From Balneola sp. MJW-20 (GTDB lineage Bacteria; Bacteroidota; Rhodothermia; Balneolales; Balneolaceae): a stretch of DNA of 64,000 nucleotides. The notes under the pieces are model-generated. The model searched no databases. It was not told the DNA's origin and worked only from the letters and a program-made list of their open reading frames with translations. Positions 35,062 to 44,227 of the stretch are shown piece after piece. The stretch is taken from assembly GCF_040811775.1 (NCBI RefSeq), contig NZ_JBFNXW010000001.1:496001-560000 (forward strand), given 5' to 3'. The first letter of the stretch is position 1; every line of letters begins with the position of its first letter. The translations under genes were made by a program, and so were the position numbers.

Positions 35062-35688
35062 ATGAGTGATTCATCTGTGAGTAACAATTCACCCCGCGAA
35101 AACGCCTCTGCCAGTAGTCTGGAAGACGACAAGTTAGTTGATCAAGCCTTGAAGGGGAATGAGTCTGCATATGCTAAATTAGTGGATAAATACGACCGTT
35201 CTCTCTATTTCCACATCCGAAAGATGATAAAGGAAAAAGAGCTGGTTGAGGATCTGGTTCAGGAAGTTTTCATGAAAGCTTTCCATAATCTTTCATCCTA
35301 TTCGAATGAATATGCTTTCTCAACCTGGTTATACCGGATCGCTACCAACCATACTATAGATTACCTGAGAAAGAAAAAGTTACAAACTTTATCTATAGAC
35401 CAGCCTTTTAAAACAGGGGATGGTGAAATGGAAATGCAGTTACCGGATACCAATTTCTCCACTGATGAGCCGGTAATAAAGAAAGAGAGAAAGAATATTG
35501 TTCAGAATGCTATTCAGGATCTGCCCGAAAAATACAGGCTGGTCATAGAAATGAGACACATGGAAGAAAAGAGCTATCAGGAGATCTCTGAGATCTTAGA
35601 TCTTCCTCTTGGTACCGTTAAAGCACACATATTTCGTGCACGGGAACTTCTTTATAAAGCCCTGGTTGATAAGAAAGATAAGTTCTGA
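35062..35688 (+). CDS. ECF sigma factor (sigma-70 family)
   Basis: The 208-residue protein has sigma region 2 (AYAKLVDKYDRSLYFHIRKM, then LVEDLVQEVFMKAF and FSTWLYRIATNHTIDYLRKKK) and region 4 (LPEKYRLVIEMRHMEEKSYQEIS, then LPLGTVKAHIFRARELL). The N-terminal 30 residues are extra and polar. No anti-sigma factor lies next to it; the only downstream neighbour is a lipoprotein. Regulon unknown. It is a single gene with a 130-nt AT-rich upstream region. Confidence 0.95.
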   Translation: MSDSSVSNNSPRENASASSLEDDKLVDQALKGNESAYAKLVDKYDRSLYFHIRKMIKEKELVEDLVQEVFMKAFHNLSSYSNEYAFSTWLYRIATNHTIDYLRKKKLQTLSIDQPFKTGDGEMEMQLPDTNFSTDEPVIKKERKNIVQNAIQDLPEKYRLVIEMRHMEEKSYQEISEILDLPLGTVKAHIFRARELLYKALVDKKDKF

Positions 35689-35765
35689 ATCTTTTTTCTG
35701 ATATTTTGAGCCTTAATTCTGATTTTATTCGCAATAAAGAAAAGCAACCATAAATAATATATGCT

Positions 35766-36533
35766 ATGAAACAGTCAAGATTTACCGTTTTATTTGTTTT
35801 GATCGCTATGATGGGTATGGGAATACTTCAATCTTGCAGCGACGACCCCGCTTCTTCAAATGAACAACCACCCGCAATTCCTGACCTTAGTACGGTCATA
35901 CCCGACTTCAATTATTTTAACCAGCAAAAAGCTAAAGCCGCAGCAGGAGAAAATTATAATTCTGCAGCCGTACAGGCACAAACATTAGGTCTGTTAATGC
36001 AGGGATTCAGTGCTTTCCCTAACAGTATTCTTCAGTTTGCTCAACAGCAACAGGCCCGTCTGAACAACGGAGTCTGGGAATGGAGCTATAGTATTTCCGA
36101 GGGAAATGAATCTTTCAGCATCAGAACTACGGCTGAACGAACATCATCCGGCGTTGAATGGAATTCATACTTAACCTATTCCGGCGGACAAAGCGGTCCT
36201 GCCATTGAAAACTATCGTTATATGGGTGGAACCGTAGCCGAAGACGGACTAAGCGGAGTATGGAATATTTATGCATTTGAGAGTGATGATGTGATCAGTT
36301 TCGACTGGACCAAGAACAGTGATACGGATTCGACTATTGAATTCGATTTATCTACCGAAACTGAAACACTGACCCTTACTTATACACTGGATGGTCCAAA
36401 TAATACTATCACAGTGGTTGAAGGTTCAAATACCACCGTGATCTACTGGAATACGGATACAAATACCGGATATATAGATGACGGAACAGAAAGAGTGTGC
36501 TGGGATGCCACCCTTGAAAATACTGCCTGCTGA
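35766..36533 (+). CDS. Lipoprotein, unknown function
   Basis: The 255-residue protein has a lipoprotein signal with lipobox ILQSC (Cys near residue 24), then a low-complexity stretch rich in Ser, Glu and Pro, a Gln-rich helix (FAQQQQARLNNG) and a C-terminal beta-rich region with many Thr and Asp (e.g. ETETLTLTYTLDGPNNT). It ends with two cysteines (RVCWDATLENTAC). I recognise no family. It follows the sigma factor by 77 nt, so it could be a target or partner, but this is only context. A terminator follows. Confidence 0.7.
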   Translation: MKQSRFTVLFVLIAMMGMGILQSCSDDPASSNEQPPAIPDLSTVIPDFNYFNQQKAKAAAGENYNSAAVQAQTLGLLMQGFSAFPNSILQFAQQQQARLNNGVWEWSYSISEGNESFSIRTTAERTSSGVEWNSYLTYSGGQSGPAIENYRYMGGTVAEDGLSGVWNIYAFESDDVISFDWTKNSDTDSTIEFDLSTETETLTLTYTLDGPNNTITVVEGSNTTVIYWNTDTNTGYIDDGTERVCWDATLENTAC

Positions 36534-36556
36534 TCCGTATATTAAATCACATTCAT

Positions 36557-36585
36557 AAAAGCTCCGTAATGCGGAGCTTTTTTTT
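36557..36585 (+). terminator. Terminator after the lipoprotein gene
   Basis: AAAAGCTCC / GGAGCTTTT stem with a 6-nt loop runs into eight T. Confidence 0.9.
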
Positions 36586-36644
36586 GTTCAAAAGAGGGTA
36601 TTAAATTCTTTCACAAGCCGTCCGGTTACGGAAAATATCTTAGT

Positions 36645-37580
36645 TCAGAACTTAGTATTCTTAATATTCCTTTTCAGTCCTTGATAGCCTGTCCTTTTTA
36701 CAGGGCTGCCTTCAAAGATCTTATCGAACTGTTTTTTTCCAAGTAGAAACCAGTCCTCTTTGCTCATGTCCAGAATTTCCTTGCGAGGATGAAGATCCGG
36801 AAAATTTGCAGTTATTGATTTAGAATTCCACGGGCAAACATCCTGACAGATATCACATCCGAAGATCCAGTTTTCCATGGCATTCTCATATTCAGGATCT
36901 AAAGCCCCTTTATGTTCAATGGTATGGTAAGAGATGCATTTAGATGCATCCACGCGGTAAGGCTCATATATGGCGTTGGTAGGACAAGAATCTATGCATC
37001 GGGTACAGCTTCCGCAGTGATCACTGACAGGCTGGTCGGGATCTAACTTCAGATCACAAATGATCTCCCCAATAAAAAAGTAAGAACCCGTATTTTTATT
37101 CAGAAGATTTGAGTTCTTACCGATCCATCCAAGTCCTGATCTTACGGCCCAGGCTTTGTCAAGAACAGGGGCTGAATCAACAAAATAACGGCCCTGTAAA
37201 CCCCCGGTTAACTCATCAATAAACTGAAATAAGTTCCTGAGGTTTTTCTTAACCACTTTGTGGTAATCACGTCCCTGTGCATATTTTGCAATTAGAAGAT
37301 CTTTCTTATTCCCGATCAGCTCTTTTTGGTCAGGATGATAATAACTGCTTAGTACGGATATGACCGTTCTGGATCCGGGAACCAGGAGGGTAGGGTCTGT
37401 TCTCTTTTCAAAATGATTGGACATCCAGTTCATGGAGGCATGGCGACCTTGTTCAAGCCATTCCTCAAGTCGATAGGATTCCTTCTCTAATTTTTGGGCT
37501 TCAGCAAAGCCACAGGCATCAAATCCTATTTCAATAGCTTTATTCCTGATGATACTTTTCAGATCTGCTGATGCCTGCAT
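36645..37580 (-). CDS. queG: Epoxyqueuosine reductase
   Basis: The 311-residue enzyme has an N-terminal cobalamin-dependent part with GFDACGFAEAQ, RTVISVLSSYY, and KYAQGRDYH (catalytic region); the vitamin-proximal FVDSAPVLDKAWAVRSGLG; and two [4Fe-4S] clusters CGSCTRCIDSCP and CDICQDVCPWN. It reduces epoxyqueuosine to queuosine in tRNA, the last step of Q biosynthesis. It is last in the minus-strand run from the GWxTD gene; 12 nt follow ftsE. Related to the QTMAN-like gene at 53220 because that enzyme's family acts on Q-tRNA. Confidence 0.96.
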   Translation of the reverse strand: MQASADLKSIIRNKAIEIGFDACGFAEAQKLEKESYRLEEWLEQGRHASMNWMSNHFEKRTDPTLLVPGSRTVISVLSSYYHPDQKELIGNKKDLLIAKYAQGRDYHKVVKKNLRNLFQFIDELTGGLQGRYFVDSAPVLDKAWAVRSGLGWIGKNSNLLNKNTGSYFFIGEIICDLKLDPDQPVSDHCGSCTRCIDSCPTNAIYEPYRVDASKCISYHTIEHKGALDPEYENAMENWIFGCDICQDVCPWNSKSITANFPDLHPRKEILDMSKEDWFLLGKKQFDKIFEGSPVKRTGYQGLKRNIKNTKF

Positions 37581-37592
37581 TATCGGTCAGGT

Positions 37593-38303
37593 TCAGGCAC
37601 TTTTAGGAGCAGGGATAAGCTTATCACCCTTCCAGATAAGCTCCTGAATTCCCCCGTCAACCATTCTTAAGGTTCTTGCTGGATATTTCTTGACAATGGA
37701 ATAGTCATGAGTAACCATAAGAACCGCCATACCGCGATTATTGATCGTACTTAGCAGTTCCATAATATCTTTAGTTGCTTTGGGATCCAGGTTACCCGTA
37801 GGCTCATCTGCCAGTAATATTCTCGGTTCGTTTGCTAAAGCCCTCGCAATAACTATACGCTGCTGTTCCCCACCGGAAAGATCTCGTGGCATATTCTTTC
37901 TTCGGTGACTTAAACCAACCATCGTAAGTACTTCAAGTACACGTTGTTTGATAAACTTCGGTTTTTCACCGGTTACCTGAAGTGCAAAAGCTACATTATC
38001 AAATACATTGCGATCGGGGAGAAGTTGGAAATCCTGAAATACGATCCCCAGTCTTCTTCTAAGCATAGGTACTTCCCGCATACTGATCTTGTTGACCGGG
38101 TAATCAGTGACACGTACCGAGCCGGCATCCGGGACCACATCACGGTATAAGAGTTTTAAAAAAGAGCTTTTACCAACACCGGTAGGACCGATCAGGTAGA
38201 CAAACTCACCATTATGGAGTCTGAAGTCTACATGATCCAGGATTTTCCGGTTCTCAAAACTTAAGGATACACCCCGTAATTCTATTACTGCTGTTTCTGA
38301 CAT
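37593..38303 (-). CDS. ftsE: ABC transporter ATPase, FtsE
   Basis: A 236-residue ABC ATPase: Walker A GPTGVGKSS, FQDFQLLPDRNVFDNVAFALQ (hallmark of FtsE), signature LSGGEQQR, Walker B ILLADEPTGNLDP and switch His in VTHDY. FtsE with FtsX controls peptidoglycan hydrolases at the septum. FtsX is not adjacent, so its partner must be encoded elsewhere. The start overlaps the end of the upstream methyltransferase gene by 19 nt. Confidence 0.9.
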   Translation of the reverse strand: MSETAVIELRGVSLSFENRKILDHVDFRLHNGEFVYLIGPTGVGKSSFLKLLYRDVVPDAGSVRVTDYPVNKISMREVPMLRRRLGIVFQDFQLLPDRNVFDNVAFALQVTGEKPKFIKQRVLEVLTMVGLSHRRKNMPRDLSGGEQQRIVIARALANEPRILLADEPTGNLDPKATKDIMELLSTINNRGMAVLMVTHDYSIVKKYPARTLRMVDGGIQELIWKGDKLIPAPKSA

Positions 38304-39064
38304 TTAAGTACCATGGTTACGCGTGAGCTTTTATCTGTAGCAGGAATTGTGTCGAAATCTTCATAAGCAGCGATGATGTTATAAGCTGATCGATTAATTA
38401 TTTCCTTCATTTCACTAAAGGAATAGATCTTTTGCTTATGGACCTCGCGTGATCTTTTGACCACCCTAACCCCGTCATTTGCAAGTTCTTCGATATCGAA
38501 CTCATTATAATGAAATTTGGCCTTTACATCATACCTGCTGCTTCGAAAATATCTGAAACCGTTAAAAGACCCTTCTTCATTGTTCAGATAATCCACCGCT
38601 TCAAGAGAATTTTGAGGGGTGGAAAAATCAAAAATGAGTAATCCTTCATTCATTAAAGCCCGGAAGGTACGGTCCAACATTTCAGAGATCTCATCCGGAG
38701 TATGGAGGTAGTTAATACTATCAAATACAGTATAAATGACATCATAAGTATTATTCTTATTGAGGTCGGTAAAGCCTTCTTGCTCAACAGATATATTCCA
38801 GTTATGATCACGTATTTTCTGCCGTGCCAGTTCTACCATTTCTGCAGAAAGATCACTTGCCGAGAGGTCGTAACACTGAAGATTACCCATACTCACCAGC
38901 ATAGTACCGGTACCACAAGCCATTTCATGTACTTTTTGAGGATCCGGATGATGTATCTGGATAAGTTCATCGATAAAATCAGCCCAGGTGTCATAATCCA
39001 CATCTTCCATCAATTTATCGTACAATGGTGCCAGGCTGCTGTAATTGCTAGTTTTATGAGACAT
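38285..39064 (-). CDS. Class I SAM-dependent methyltransferase, unknown substrate
   Basis: A 259-residue protein from the ATG at 39064 (an alternative ATG lies 12 nt upstream): YSSLAPLYDKLMEDVDY, then SAM motif HEMACGTGTML, DLSASDLSAEMVELAR, and DVIYTVFDSINYL. The pattern YD.LM.. VDY followed by GTG is that of many small-molecule or quinone-type methyltransferases; the target is unknown. A second half with beta-rich RYDVKAKFHYNEFDI is common in this subfamily. It overlaps pdxA by 11 nt and ftsE by 19 nt, so the run is tightly coupled. Confidence 0.85.
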   Translation of the reverse strand: MSHKTSNYSSLAPLYDKLMEDVDYDTWADFIDELIQIHHPDPQKVHEMACGTGTMLVSMGNLQCYDLSASDLSAEMVELARQKIRDHNWNISVEQEGFTDLNKNNTYDVIYTVFDSINYLHTPDEISEMLDRTFRALMNEGLLIFDFSTPQNSLEAVDYLNNEEGSFNGFRYFRSSRYDVKAKFHYNEFDIEELANDGVRVVKRSREVHKQKIYSFSEMKEIINRSAYNIIAAYEDFDTIPATDKSSRVTMVLKCQKQQ

Positions 39065-40052
39065 CAGCTTTGTCATTATTTTTCACCAGTTCAACTGCGA
39101 GACTAAATGCTTTAAGAAAAGAGGAGGGATCTGCTACCCCTTTTCCCGCAATATTAAATGCGGTACCGTGATCAGGAGAAGTTCTGATAATAGGTAAGCC
39201 TGCCGTAAAATTGACTCCTGAACCAAATGAAAGCAGTTTAAAGGGAACCAGTCCCTGGTCGTGATACATGGCCAGAATAGCATCAAATTTCTCATGTAGT
39301 TTCTGACCGAAGAATCCATCTGCCGGAAAGGGACCCTCAGCATTTATTCCGATCCGTTTGATCTCTTCCATTGCTGGATTGATGATCGTGATCTCTTCCT
39401 CACCAATGACCCCGCCATCACCTGCATGTGGATTCAGTCCGAATACAGCGATCTTTGGTTCAGATATTCGAAAATCTGTTCGTAAGCTTCTGTCAAGGAT
39501 CTGAGCCTTTCGGATGATTCGCTCTTTGGTTATTTCATTAGCTACTGCGCTTATCGGAACATGGGTACTGACGAGAGCAACTCTGAGTCCTTCATTAACG
39601 AGCATCATTAAGACTTCTGAGGTATCCGTTTTATCAGCCAGAAACTCAGTATGACCAGGTATTTCATATCCGGCAAGGTTTACTGCTTCCTTGGATATGG
39701 GTGAGGTCACCATAGCATCAATTTTACGGCTTATGCATAGTTCAATAGTTCGTTCTATTGAATTCATTGCTATTTTTCCGCCGTCGGAAGATTGAATTCC
39801 GGGAGTTATTACCACTTCCTCGGTTCCGTCATCAAGGATATTAACCTTGCCATATTTAATGTCTGATACATCCTGTATGATGTTATAATTCCATTCCCCG
39901 GATACTAGCGTTTCATACTTTTTAAGTGCCTGTACTGGCCCGATGATCAAAGGAACTTGTTCGTTGCTATCTAAAGAGCTGATCGTTTTTAGGATCAACT
40001 CAGGACCAATACCGTTCACATCACCGATCGTAATCCCAATAATAGGAGGCAT
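39054..40052 (-). CDS. pdxA: 4-hydroxythreonine-4-phosphate dehydrogenase
   Basis: The 332-residue enzyme has GITIGDVNGIGPELILK, PGHTEFLAD, LNPHAGDGGVIG and the metal/substrate motif MYHDQGLVPFK, then RTSPDHGTAFNIAGKG, all PdxA hallmarks. It oxidises 4-phosphohydroxy-L-threonine in pyridoxal 5'-phosphate synthesis (DXP-dependent route), so this organism likely uses that route. It follows the GWxTD gene by 40 nt and overlaps the methyltransferase. Confidence 0.96.
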   Translation of the reverse strand: MPPIIGITIGDVNGIGPELILKTISSLDSNEQVPLIIGPVQALKKYETLVSGEWNYNIIQDVSDIKYGKVNILDDGTEEVVITPGIQSSDGGKIAMNSIERTIELCISRKIDAMVTSPISKEAVNLAGYEIPGHTEFLADKTDTSEVLMMLVNEGLRVALVSTHVPISAVANEITKERIIRKAQILDRSLRTDFRISEPKIAVFGLNPHAGDGGVIGEEEITIINPAMEEIKRIGINAEGPFPADGFFGQKLHEKFDAILAMYHDQGLVPFKLLSFGSGVNFTAGLPIIRTSPDHGTAFNIAGKGVADPSSFLKAFSLAVELVKNNDKADVS

Positions 40053-40092
40053 AGAAAGCTTTGTTATTTAAGTGAGCCGGAAGATAATCAGC

Positions 40093-41454
40093 TTATTGTG
40101 TTGCTACTAATTCGAAATCACCAAATCCGGATACGGCCTCAAAAACAAATTTACGGTTATCATAAAACCAGGTTTCCCTGGTGTTTCCGTTCGTTGGAAA
40201 TACCCGTTCTTTATTATTCGGTGGACCATATTTGATATAGATCTCACCCATGTCTGTTTCATGTCCGAGGGGAAACTGCCTGGTTCCAAAAGTTTTAAAT
40301 GCATAATCAATCCGGCGGTAATATTCGGCCATAAGTTCATTATATACGGTACCAGGGCTTGGATCACGTTGATCCCAGAATTCTCTGAATTTCTTCTCTT
40401 TTTCCTGATCATTACCTTTTTTAAGACTCCTGATCTGGTCTTCGGAGACGATATATTTCATGTTATCGATCGCAATATCCAGATTGTATAAACTGGCAGG
40501 CATATCATCCCAGAGAGATCTGAAAACACGGCTTGCCACCGGTTTATTTCGTTTATCGGAATTTACTGTGAGTCGGTAAGCTGCATTTTCAAATTCATTA
40601 TTCGGAATCTTTACCAGCAGATAGTTAAAAGTACCACCTTCTCTTAGAGAGAGTGCACTTTCTTTTCCGCCCACAAATTGGATGGAACGGTTGGTCATGA
40701 GTTCATTAAGATCAAGAGTGTTAGTGTATACTTCCTCTATCATTGAAGTGTCTCTTTCCTGAATTCTGATCTTATCGACCTTCAATGTATATATTGCTTC
40801 TCTGTTCAGGTCAGGGATCCTTATCAATGACAGAAAATCTTCTCCATAGGGAACATTATTATTCTTTGAAATCAGAGTAAGTCTGGAAGGATTGGCTTCA
40901 GAATCATTGTTGATCAGGTAGATCTCGCCCATCTCTTTTTTACTGAGGTCAGGAATTCTTACCCGCTGAGGCTGTGTGTTACGGTCTCTGCTTGCATCCT
41001 GAGTATTTAGCTGGAGTATATAATTATAGACTCCGGGTCTGAGCTGTACTTTAAGACTGCCGCTTGCATAGAGGTCTCTGGACCGGGTCTCATCAAAATT
41101 TTCTGCAAAAAGGGTATCTGTCCATGTATCACGTGAGACAGGTTCAATGTTTCTGTTTCTTCCCGGAACTCCTTTAAAAATCTCCGAGTTAAGTCGCATG
41201 ATAGCATAATACTCCTTTCCTTCGGGGACCATGAAATCCGGTTCTACGGGTATTTTCTTGAAGGGAATGAACTCATTTTGAAATTTAAAACTGAATACCA
41301 GGGTATGAAGCCCTGAACTGTCAGGGATTACGATCTCATCAATATAGACCTGCGGGATCTGATTACGGTTTACCAGCTGGGGGTATGAAACCCGCTGGGC
41401 ACAGATAACAGTAGAAAGAATAGCAGATAAAAGGATCGTGAGTAAATATCGCAT
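40093..41454 (-). CDS. Secreted GWxTD-domain protein
   Basis: The 453-residue protein has an N-terminal signal peptide (ends VICAQ) and a long beta-rich middle part, then a C-terminal GWxTD domain with FREFWDQRDPSPGT, YYRRIDYAFKTFGT and MGEIYIKYGPPNNKER. The domain is found in secreted proteins of Bacteroidota, Ignavibacteria and Acidobacteria; its function is not established. Here it heads the minus-strand run to queG, which may be incidental. The ATG at 41454 shares its base with the upstream frame of the divergent carboxylase gene, whose real start is at 41559. Confidence 0.85.
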   Translation of the reverse strand: MRYLLTILLSAILSTVICAQRVSYPQLVNRNQIPQVYIDEIVIPDSSGLHTLVFSFKFQNEFIPFKKIPVEPDFMVPEGKEYYAIMRLNSEIFKGVPGRNRNIEPVSRDTWTDTLFAENFDETRSRDLYASGSLKVQLRPGVYNYILQLNTQDASRDRNTQPQRVRIPDLSKKEMGEIYLINNDSEANPSRLTLISKNNNVPYGEDFLSLIRIPDLNREAIYTLKVDKIRIQERDTSMIEEVYTNTLDLNELMTNRSIQFVGGKESALSLREGGTFNYLLVKIPNNEFENAAYRLTVNSDKRNKPVASRVFRSLWDDMPASLYNLDIAIDNMKYIVSEDQIRSLKKGNDQEKEKKFREFWDQRDPSPGTVYNELMAEYYRRIDYAFKTFGTRQFPLGHETDMGEIYIKYGPPNNKERVFPTNGNTRETWFYDNRKFVFEAVSGFGDFELVATQ

Positions 41455-41558
41455 TGGGTTTCAGGAATTTGATTGTTTTAAAAAATTCGGGAGATATTTT
41501 TTTCTATTTTCAACGCACTATTATAACAAACTATTTCAGAGACCAAATTCATTCGAAT

Positions 41559-43190
41559 ATGACATCTAAATCCGGAAGCGCTACCACAAACTGGTTTAAA
41601 GACCGTATACATGAAATTCGTGAAACTGAAGATGAAATCAAATTAGGGGGCGGGCCTAAGAGGATTGAAAAGCATCACAGCAAAGGTAAGCTTACTGCAC
41701 GTGAAAGAATAGAAAAACTCATCGATGAGGGAAGTGATTTTCAGGAACTGGGACTATGGGCCGGTTATGAGATGTATGAAGAAGTTGGAGGCTGCCCCGG
41801 AGGCGGTGTGGTTACAGGGATCGGGACCATATCCGGACGGGAATGTATGATTGTGGCCAACGATGCTACTGTAAAAGCAGGGGCTTGGTTTCCCATTACA
41901 GCAAAAAAGAATCTGAGAGCTCAGGAAATAGCCATGGAAAATCATATCCCTTTGGTCTATCTGGTAGATTCCGCTGGCGTATTTTTACCAATGCAGGATC
42001 AGATCTTCCCGGATAAAGAACACTTTGGACGCATGTTCCGGAATAACGCACGCATATCTGCAATGGGTATTCCCCAGATCGCTGCAATTATGGGTTCTTG
42101 CGTGGCTGGCGGAGCTTATCTCCCCATCATGAGTGATGAGGCCCTGATCGTGGACGGTACCGGGTCGGTATTTCTGGCTGGCTCATACCTGGTGAAAGCC
42201 GCTATCGGAGAATCAGTAGATAATGAAACACTCGGAGGAGCTACCACTCATACCGAAATAAGTGGTGTCACCGATTACAAAATGGAAAATGATGAAGTGT
42301 GTCTTGAGACGATCCGGGATCTGATCGACAAACTGGGTCCTTATGATACGGCAGGTTTTAACCGAAAAGAGCCAGTTGATCCTGCCCGACCTGCTGATGA
42401 GATCTTTGAGATCCTGCCAGAGTCCAGAACCAGTCCCTATGATATGAATGACTTGCTGGAATGTATTATAGACAAAGACAGCTTCACGGAATTCAAAAAA
42501 GGATACGGGCAGACCATCATAACCGGCTATGCGCGTATTGATGGATGGAGTGTCGGGATCGTGGCCAATCAGCGGACCGTGAGCCGAACCAAACAGGGAG
42601 AAATGCAGATCGGAGGAGTGATCTACTCTGATAGTGCAGATAAAGCTGCCCGTTTCATCATGAATTGTAATCAGAAAAAGATTCCTCTCATCTTCTTTCA
42701 GGATGTTACCGGATTTATGATCGGCAAACGAAGTGAGCACGGAGGAATCATTAAAGACGGAGCAAAGATGGTCAATGCCATGAGTAACAGCACCGTTCCC
42801 AAATTTACGATCGTTGTAGGTAACAGTTATGGTGCGGGTAATTATGCCATGTGCGGGCGGGCCTATGATCCACGTCTGATGTATGCATGGCCAACCGCAA
42901 ACATTGCAGTTATGAGCGGTGCATCTGCAGCGAAGACCTTACTGCAGATCAAGGTTGCTGCTTTGAAGAAGAAAGGAGAGAAGATCACGGAAGAACAGGA
43001 AAATGAATTACTCAAAGAGATCACGGATCGTTATGATCACCAGACCGATGTGCGCTATGCAGCATCCAGGCTTTGGGTAGATGGTATAATAGACCCCAGA
43101 GATACCCGAAAACGTATCTCAAAAGGTATTGAATGTGCTAATCTTAATCCGGTTATTGAGGAATATAAGACCGGGGTTATTCAAACATAG
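41559..43190 (+). CDS. Acyl-CoA carboxylase, biotin-dependent carboxyltransferase beta subunit (methylcrotonyl/propionyl type)
   Basis: The 543-residue protein from ATG 41559 has KGKLTARERIEKLIDEGSDF, GCPGGGVVTGIG, the acyl-CoA oxyanion glycines MGSCVAGGAYLP, and the biotin side GNSYGAGNYAMCGRAYDP with FFQDVTGFMIG. The spacing VFLPMQDQIFPDKEHFGRMF resembles MccB more than PccB, but I cannot decide between methylcrotonyl-, propionyl- and geranyl-CoA. No biotin-carboxylase alpha subunit is adjacent. A longer frame upstream to 41454 is not protein-like. The bioB gene elsewhere in the window is consistent with biotin use. Confidence 0.93.
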   Translation: MTSKSGSATTNWFKDRIHEIRETEDEIKLGGGPKRIEKHHSKGKLTARERIEKLIDEGSDFQELGLWAGYEMYEEVGGCPGGGVVTGIGTISGRECMIVANDATVKAGAWFPITAKKNLRAQEIAMENHIPLVYLVDSAGVFLPMQDQIFPDKEHFGRMFRNNARISAMGIPQIAAIMGSCVAGGAYLPIMSDEALIVDGTGSVFLAGSYLVKAAIGESVDNETLGGATTHTEISGVTDYKMENDEVCLETIRDLIDKLGPYDTAGFNRKEPVDPARPADEIFEILPESRTSPYDMNDLLECIIDKDSFTEFKKGYGQTIITGYARIDGWSVGIVANQRTVSRTKQGEMQIGGVIYSDSADKAARFIMNCNQKKIPLIFFQDVTGFMIGKRSEHGGIIKDGAKMVNAMSNSTVPKFTIVVGNSYGAGNYAMCGRAYDPRLMYAWPTANIAVMSGASAAKTLLQIKVAALKKKGEKITEEQENELLKEITDRYDHQTDVRYAASRLWVDGIIDPRDTRKRISKGIECANLNPVIEEYKTGVIQT

Positions 43191-43227
43191 CCTCTGAACC
43201 GATCCCGAAGGATCCAAGTATCATGCT

Positions 43228-43737
43228 GTGAATTATCAGTTACAAAAAAAAGGGCCTGTTATTGCGGTCAGTGTAGAGGCCAGCTTTACTCTGATCGATT
43301 TCCTGGTGTTCTTTACTGCTTTTTTCCTGGGTTTCGTTTTTGCAGGTTTCTTTTTGATCTTCGCTTTCGCAGTGATACAAAAGATATTCTCAAGATACGA
43401 TTTTGTGTTTGATCTGGACCGATATTCGGTAACCCGGTTCTATTCTTTTTTTAGTTATTTCAGATTCAGGAGAGAAGAACGCTCTTTCAGCGATATTACA
43501 GAGATCCTGCTTTCAGACCATGACAGTGGTAAAGTACTTTTTGGGAAAGGGATGAGCGAAAAAGTATGGTATACATTAGACATCATGGGCAATACAGGAT
43601 TCAGCCGGATAGCGCAGGTCGAAGAGGATGATCTGGAAGTATTATACGAACTGTTTGAAGATCTGAGTGATGAACTCGATATATTTCTGAGATTTCGAAC
43701 TGATTTTAACAGCCAAAGTCATTTTAATACTGAATGA
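43228..43737 (+). CDS. Membrane protein of unknown function
   Basis: This 169-residue product starts at a GTG. Two close hydrophobic helices (about 19-55) are followed by a soluble, acidic C-terminal region rich in Phe, Asp and Arg (e.g. FDLDRYSVTRFYSFFSYFRF, then DLEVLYELFEDLSDEL). The layout resembles small PH-like/DUF membrane proteins with a beta domain after two helices, but no family was recognised. Its last codons overlap the start of the next gene by 4 nt, which argues that both are real and coupled. Confidence 0.55.
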   Translation: MNYQLQKKGPVIAVSVEASFTLIDFLVFFTAFFLGFVFAGFFLIFAFAVIQKIFSRYDFVFDLDRYSVTRFYSFFSYFRFRREERSFSDITEILLSDHDSGKVLFGKGMSEKVWYTLDIMGNTGFSRIAQVEEDDLEVLYELFEDLSDELDIFLRFRTDFNSQSHFNTE

Positions 43738-44189
43738 TGAAAAATATAAGCGTACTCTTCATGATCTTGTATCCTATTGCCGTGTTTGGTCAGGCTGCCG
43801 ATGGCAGTCATTATACTTGCTGGAGCAGTAATATTACTAATTCAGATGACCGCATCGCTTTCTATGCAGACAGCAGAACGGATTGCAGCTATGGAACGGT
43901 AAACCTCGCCTATGAACGGTTTGTAAGAAATATTGGTGACCGGCCCATTTATCAAAATGTGCATAACATAGAAGTGGAGTCAGATTGTCCTGAAAGCTGT
44001 GTATATATCACACAATGTCTGAATGAGGTCGATGAATATAAGCCCTATATGCTGAGAATCGATCTCAGTATCCTGAAAGAAGAGTTCTTTACGGATTATA
44101 AACAGGCATGGACCTATGATGCACTTGGGAAAAAGATCATATCATCCTCTTCATTTCTGGTTTGTCGAAATAATGGATATGATGAGTGA
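43734..44189 (+). CDS. Secreted protein, unknown function
   Basis: A signal peptide (ends AVFGQ, about residue 20) precedes a 130-residue region with six cysteines (HYTCWS, TDCSYG, SDCPESC, TQCLNE and LVCRN), which may form disulfides. No family recognised. It overlaps the membrane-protein gene before it (ATGATGA), so the two are probably expressed together. The gene ends 39 nt before the convergent kinase gene. Confidence 0.6.
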   Translation: MMKNISVLFMILYPIAVFGQAADGSHYTCWSSNITNSDDRIAFYADSRTDCSYGTVNLAYERFVRNIGDRPIYQNVHNIEVESDCPESCVYITQCLNEVDEYKPYMLRIDLSILKEEFFTDYKQAWTYDALGKKIISSSSFLVCRNNGYDE

Positions 44190-44227
44190 TCAATCCCTAC
44201 CTGCTGTTATATACTGACATTGTATCC

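Noticed and set aside
41454..41558. Upstream start of the carboxylase subunit
   Set aside because: The 35 residues before ATG 41559 are not conserved and overlap the divergent promoter region.
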